From positions 62,001 through 126,000 of the forward strand of contig NZ_WNKU01000001.1 of assembly GCF_009720735.1 (NCBI RefSeq): a stretch of 64,000 nt of DNA, written 5' to 3'. The notes beneath the pieces were generated by a model. The model was not told the DNA's origin. It saw nothing but the letters and a program-made list of their open reading frames with translations, and searched no databases. The translations under genes and the position numbers were made by a program. Positions 61,894 through 64,000 of the stretch are shown piece by piece (the stretch's first letter is position 1; each line of letters begins with the position of its first letter). This DNA is from Heliobacterium mobile (GTDB taxonomy: Bacteria > Bacillota > Desulfitobacteriia > Heliobacteriales > Heliobacteriaceae).

Positions 61894-63437
61894 AACAGAA
61901 AGTCGGAAAGGTCTATCTCGTCGGTGCAGGTCCCGGGGATCCCGGACTCATCACTGTAAAAGGTCTGCAGTGTATCCAAAAAGCTGAAGTGCTTGTCTAT
62001 GACCGTTTGGCTGGTCACCGTTTGCTGACCTACGCCCGTCCTGACGCCGAGTTGATCTTCGTTGGCAAAGGACCGGACAAGCATGTCTATAAACAAGAAG
62101 AGATCAACGAAGTCCTTAAGGTCAAAGGTCTGGAAGGCAAAATCGTCACCCGTCTAAAAGGCGGAGATCCCTTCGTCTTCGGCCGTGGCGGTGAAGAAGC
62201 TGAAGTTCTGCGGGAAGCTGGCGTTCCTTTTGAGATCGTCCCCGGTATCACCTCAGCCATTTCCGTCCCTGCCTATGCAGGGATCCCTGTGACCCACCGC
62301 GATTTTACATCGAACTTCGCCGTGATCACCGGTAATGAAGATCCGAATAAAGAAGACTCGGCCATCGATTGGGCGAAGATCAGCACTGGCATCGGTACTC
62401 TGGTCTTCTTGATGGGGATGGGCAACCTGCCGCACATCGCCAGCAAGCTGATGGAACATGGACGCAGCCCTGAAACTCCCGTCGGTCTGATTCGCTGGGG
62501 TACACGCCCGGAACAACGGGCGATGACAGGAACCTTGGCCGACATTGCCGACAAAGCCAAAGCGGCTGGATTCCAAAACCCGGCCATCATCATCGTCGGC
62601 GAAGTGGTTACCCTCCGGGAAAAACTGGCTTGGTTCGAAGATAAGCCCCTCTTTGGCAAACGCATCGTCGTCACCCGTTCTCGTCAACAAGCGTCGGCCT
62701 TTGCCTCCCGCCTCGAAGAGCTGGGAGCAGAGCCTTGGGAGTTTCCCACCATCGATATTCAAGAACCAGCTGACCTGGCTCCTCTGGAAAATGCCATCAG
62801 CAAGATTCATGAATACGAGTGGATCATCTTTACATCGCCGAATGGTGTGCAGCGCTTCTTTGAGCGGTTCTTCACCAACGGTCATGACATTCGTGAACTC
62901 TTCAACGTCCGCCTCTGCGCCATTGGGCCGCAAACTCGTAAGGAATTGCAGAAGTTCGGCTTGAAAGTCGACTTCGTGCCTGAAGAATATCGTGCGGAAG
63001 CCATCGTCGAAGGCCTGAAAAACCTCGATGACTGGAAGGGTCGCAAAGTCCTGCTGCCTCGCGCTGATATCGCCCGTAAGATTCTGCCGGAAGCACTCAC
63101 CAGCTTTGGTGCTGAAGTCGATGATGTAGTGGCCTACCGGACCGTACGCGGCGGTGGCGACGCGACACTGCTCCGTCAGATGATGGAAGAGAAGATGATC
63201 AGTGCCGTAACCTTCACCAGTTCCTCCACAGCTCGTAACTTTGTGGAAATGCTCGGTGTTGATGCTGCAGAACGGGAGCGTCTGCTCGATGGCGTTACCT
63301 TGGCATCGATCGGTCCTATCACCTCTGATACGATGAAGGAACTGGGCCTCCGTGTTGATGTGGAAGCCACCGAATACACCATTCCCGGGTTGACCCGTGC
63401 CTTGATGGCTCATTGGAACATACAACTTCCCGAGTAA
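61890..63437 (+). CDS. cobA-hemD: Uroporphyrinogen-III C-methyltransferase / uroporphyrinogen-III synthase fusion
   Basis: 515 residues. Residues 1-245 are the SAM-dependent methyltransferase that makes precorrin-2 ([55 protein letters not shown]). Residues 255-510 are HemD, which cyclises hydroxymethylbilane ([53 protein letters not shown]). The fusion couples the two steps at the branch to siroheme. ATG overlaps the hemC stop. Confidence 0.95.
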   Translation: MKQKVGKVYLVGAGPGDPGLITVKGLQCIQKAEVLVYDRLAGHRLLTYARPDAELIFVGKGPDKHVYKQEEINEVLKVKGLEGKIVTRLKGGDPFVFGRGGEEAEVLREAGVPFEIVPGITSAISVPAYAGIPVTHRDFTSNFAVITGNEDPNKEDSAIDWAKISTGIGTLVFLMGMGNLPHIASKLMEHGRSPETPVGLIRWGTRPEQRAMTGTLADIADKAKAAGFQNPAIIIVGEVVTLREKLAWFEDKPLFGKRIVVTRSRQQASAFASRLEELGAEPWEFPTIDIQEPADLAPLENAISKIHEYEWIIFTSPNGVQRFFERFFTNGHDIRELFNVRLCAIGPQTRKELQKFGLKVDFVPEEYRAEAIVEGLKNLDDWKGRKVLLPRADIARKILPEALTSFGAEVDDVVAYRTVRGGGDATLLRQMMEEKMISAVTFTSSSTARNFVEMLGVDAAERERLLDGVTLASIGPITSDTMKELGLRVDVEATEYTIPGLTRALMAHWNIQLPE

Positions 63438-63441
63438 AACT

Positions 63442-63509
63442 GTCATTCGCCCCGAGGGCGTAAGCACATTGTATCTCGACGGAATGTAACATCTCGCCTT
63501 CGGGGTGAC
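63442..63509 (+). promoter_or_regulatory. Imperfect inverted repeat before the nirJ-like gene
   Basis: GTCATTCGCCCCGAGGGCG on the left is roughly complementary to CGCCTTCGGGGTGAC on the right, with a 34-nt loop. There is no T-run. The outer GTCATT..CCCCGA recalls the end of the repeat at 12868-13075, so this may be a related element; the match is short. Elsewhere in the 144-bp gap I see no promoter or gene. Confidence 0.4.
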
Positions 63510-63581
63510 CTATATCCACCATGTGCTATAAATTTTTATAGTTTTTCATGCGAAATGAAAGACGTGAGAGGAAGGATCACC

Positions 63582-64000
63582 ATGATCGGAGTAAGTAAAC
63601 TGCTTGTCGGCAGCGAGAACTATGGCGATCGGTTGCGTTACGCCAGCGGATCCCATGGACAGCGGAACGGCGCCGTTGAAGGATATGGCCCTGTCGTCGC
63701 TTGGAACGTATCCCGGACCTGTAACCTGCACTGCATTCATTGCTATTCCGACTCCGATGAAATCGATTATCCCGGCGAACTGACAACCCAGGAAGCCATC
63801 AAGTTCATCGACGAACTAGCCGATTTCAATGTTCCTGTGTTGCTGCTTTCCGGTGGCGAACCGTTGATGCGTCCCGACATTTTTGAACTCGTCGCTCATG
63901 CCAGCAAGCGGAACGTCCGGGTTACCTTCTCTACAAACGGAACCTTGATCACCCCCGATGTAGCCAAAGAAATTAAAAAATATGGCGTCGGATACGTAGG
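63582..64000 (+). CDS. nirJ1: Radical SAM protein of siroheme-dependent heme synthesis, NirJ1/AhbC-like (3' truncated)
   Basis: The first 139 codons are visible and the gene runs off the window. GPVVAWNVSRTCNLHCIHCYS contains the [4Fe-4S] CxxxCxxC motif, VLLLSGGEPLMRPDIFEL the SAM GGE motif, and FSTNGTLI follows. NirJ/AhbC proteins act on didecarboxysiroheme side chains in the alternative heme pathway (or in heme d1 synthesis). Position right after hemACD supports that role. Distinguishing NirJ1 from NirJ2 or other SPASM proteins needs the C-terminus. ATG at 63582 has GAGGAAGGA upstream. Confidence 0.82.
   Translation, partial: MIGVSKLLVGSENYGDRLRYASGSHGQRNGAVEGYGPVVAWNVSRTCNLHCIHCYSDSDEIDYPGELTTQEAIKFIDELADFNVPVLLLSGGEPLMRPDIFELVAHASKRNVRVTFSTNGTLITPDVAKEIKKYGVGYV

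Noticed and set aside
62253..63467. 404-codon open frame antisense to cobA-hemD
   Set aside because: It mirrors the strong codon bias of cobA-hemD; no domain and no start signal are recognisable.

Overview
The window reads as a chromosomal segment of a spore-forming, Gram-positive anaerobe of the Clostridia, most likely a heliobacterium or a close relative. The evidence for this is indirect: an IspH-S1 fusion, futalosine-type menaquinone genes, ResB/CcsA cytochrome c maturation, a siroheme-type heme cluster running into a NirJ-like radical SAM gene, a CotF-like spore coat protein, and roughly balanced GC content. No photosynthesis gene is present, so the family assignment is an inference. I saw no phage, insertion sequence, CRISPR array, rRNA or tRNA.

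Layout. 1-8.4 kb: a 5'-truncated hybrid sensor kinase, two tandem secreted GH18 proteins, a DUF2935 protein, a Gfo/Idh/MocA oxidoreductase and a PDZ-S41 protease. 8.5-24.5 kb: an aromatic amino acid block (trpEGDCFBA, aroF, pheA, tyrA, aroA) followed by cmk, plsC and an ispH-rpsA fusion. 24.6-29.3 kb: topB, a proline-rich repeat protein, a membrane-anchored exported protein and pheB. 29.3-34 kb: hom-thrC-thrB-lysC. 34-41 kb: an ECF sigma factor, its zinc-finger anti-sigma and a bactofilin-like membrane protein; then cotF, a class III aminotransferase, an SRPBCC protein, a HepS-like protein and two very small genes. 41.2-47 kb: menaquinone genes (menG, a UbiA prenyltransferase, mqnE, mqnA, mqnC) and tatC. 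47-54 kb: hemerythrin-cheC-cheD, an acetate-type transporter, a large PAS/GAF kinase and a superoxide dismutase. 54-64 kb: fdhE, tatA, hepT, resB, ccsA, and a heme/siroheme cluster (sirC-like, hemA, hemC, cobA-hemD, nirJ1-like, cut by the window end).

The strongest regulatory find is the trpE leader. Eleven GAG/UAG triplets spaced by 2-3 nt lie just upstream of a C(UUCG)G-capped intrinsic terminator. A competing antiterminator uses the last triplet as part of its stem, and a third hairpin can cover the trpE Shine-Dalgarno sequence. This has the full architecture of a TRAP (MtrB) attenuator. Other items: a 208-bp repeat element inserted inside the trp operon with a 51-bp piece of its end repeated after lysC; a divergently transcribed pair of tiny genes (51 and 37 codons) with excellent ribosome binding sites; and a protease gene that appears to start at CTG.

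The genes combine into coherent pathways. Chorismate supply and use (aroF, aroA, trp, phe, tyr and MqnA) and polyprenyl supply (ispH, hepS, hepT) feed menaquinone. Heme synthesis feeds ResB/CcsA-dependent cytochromes. TatA/TatC and FdhE suggest that Tat-exported redox enzymes are encoded elsewhere. Many start codons were reassigned here from the Shine-Dalgarno position, often to GTG or TTG.
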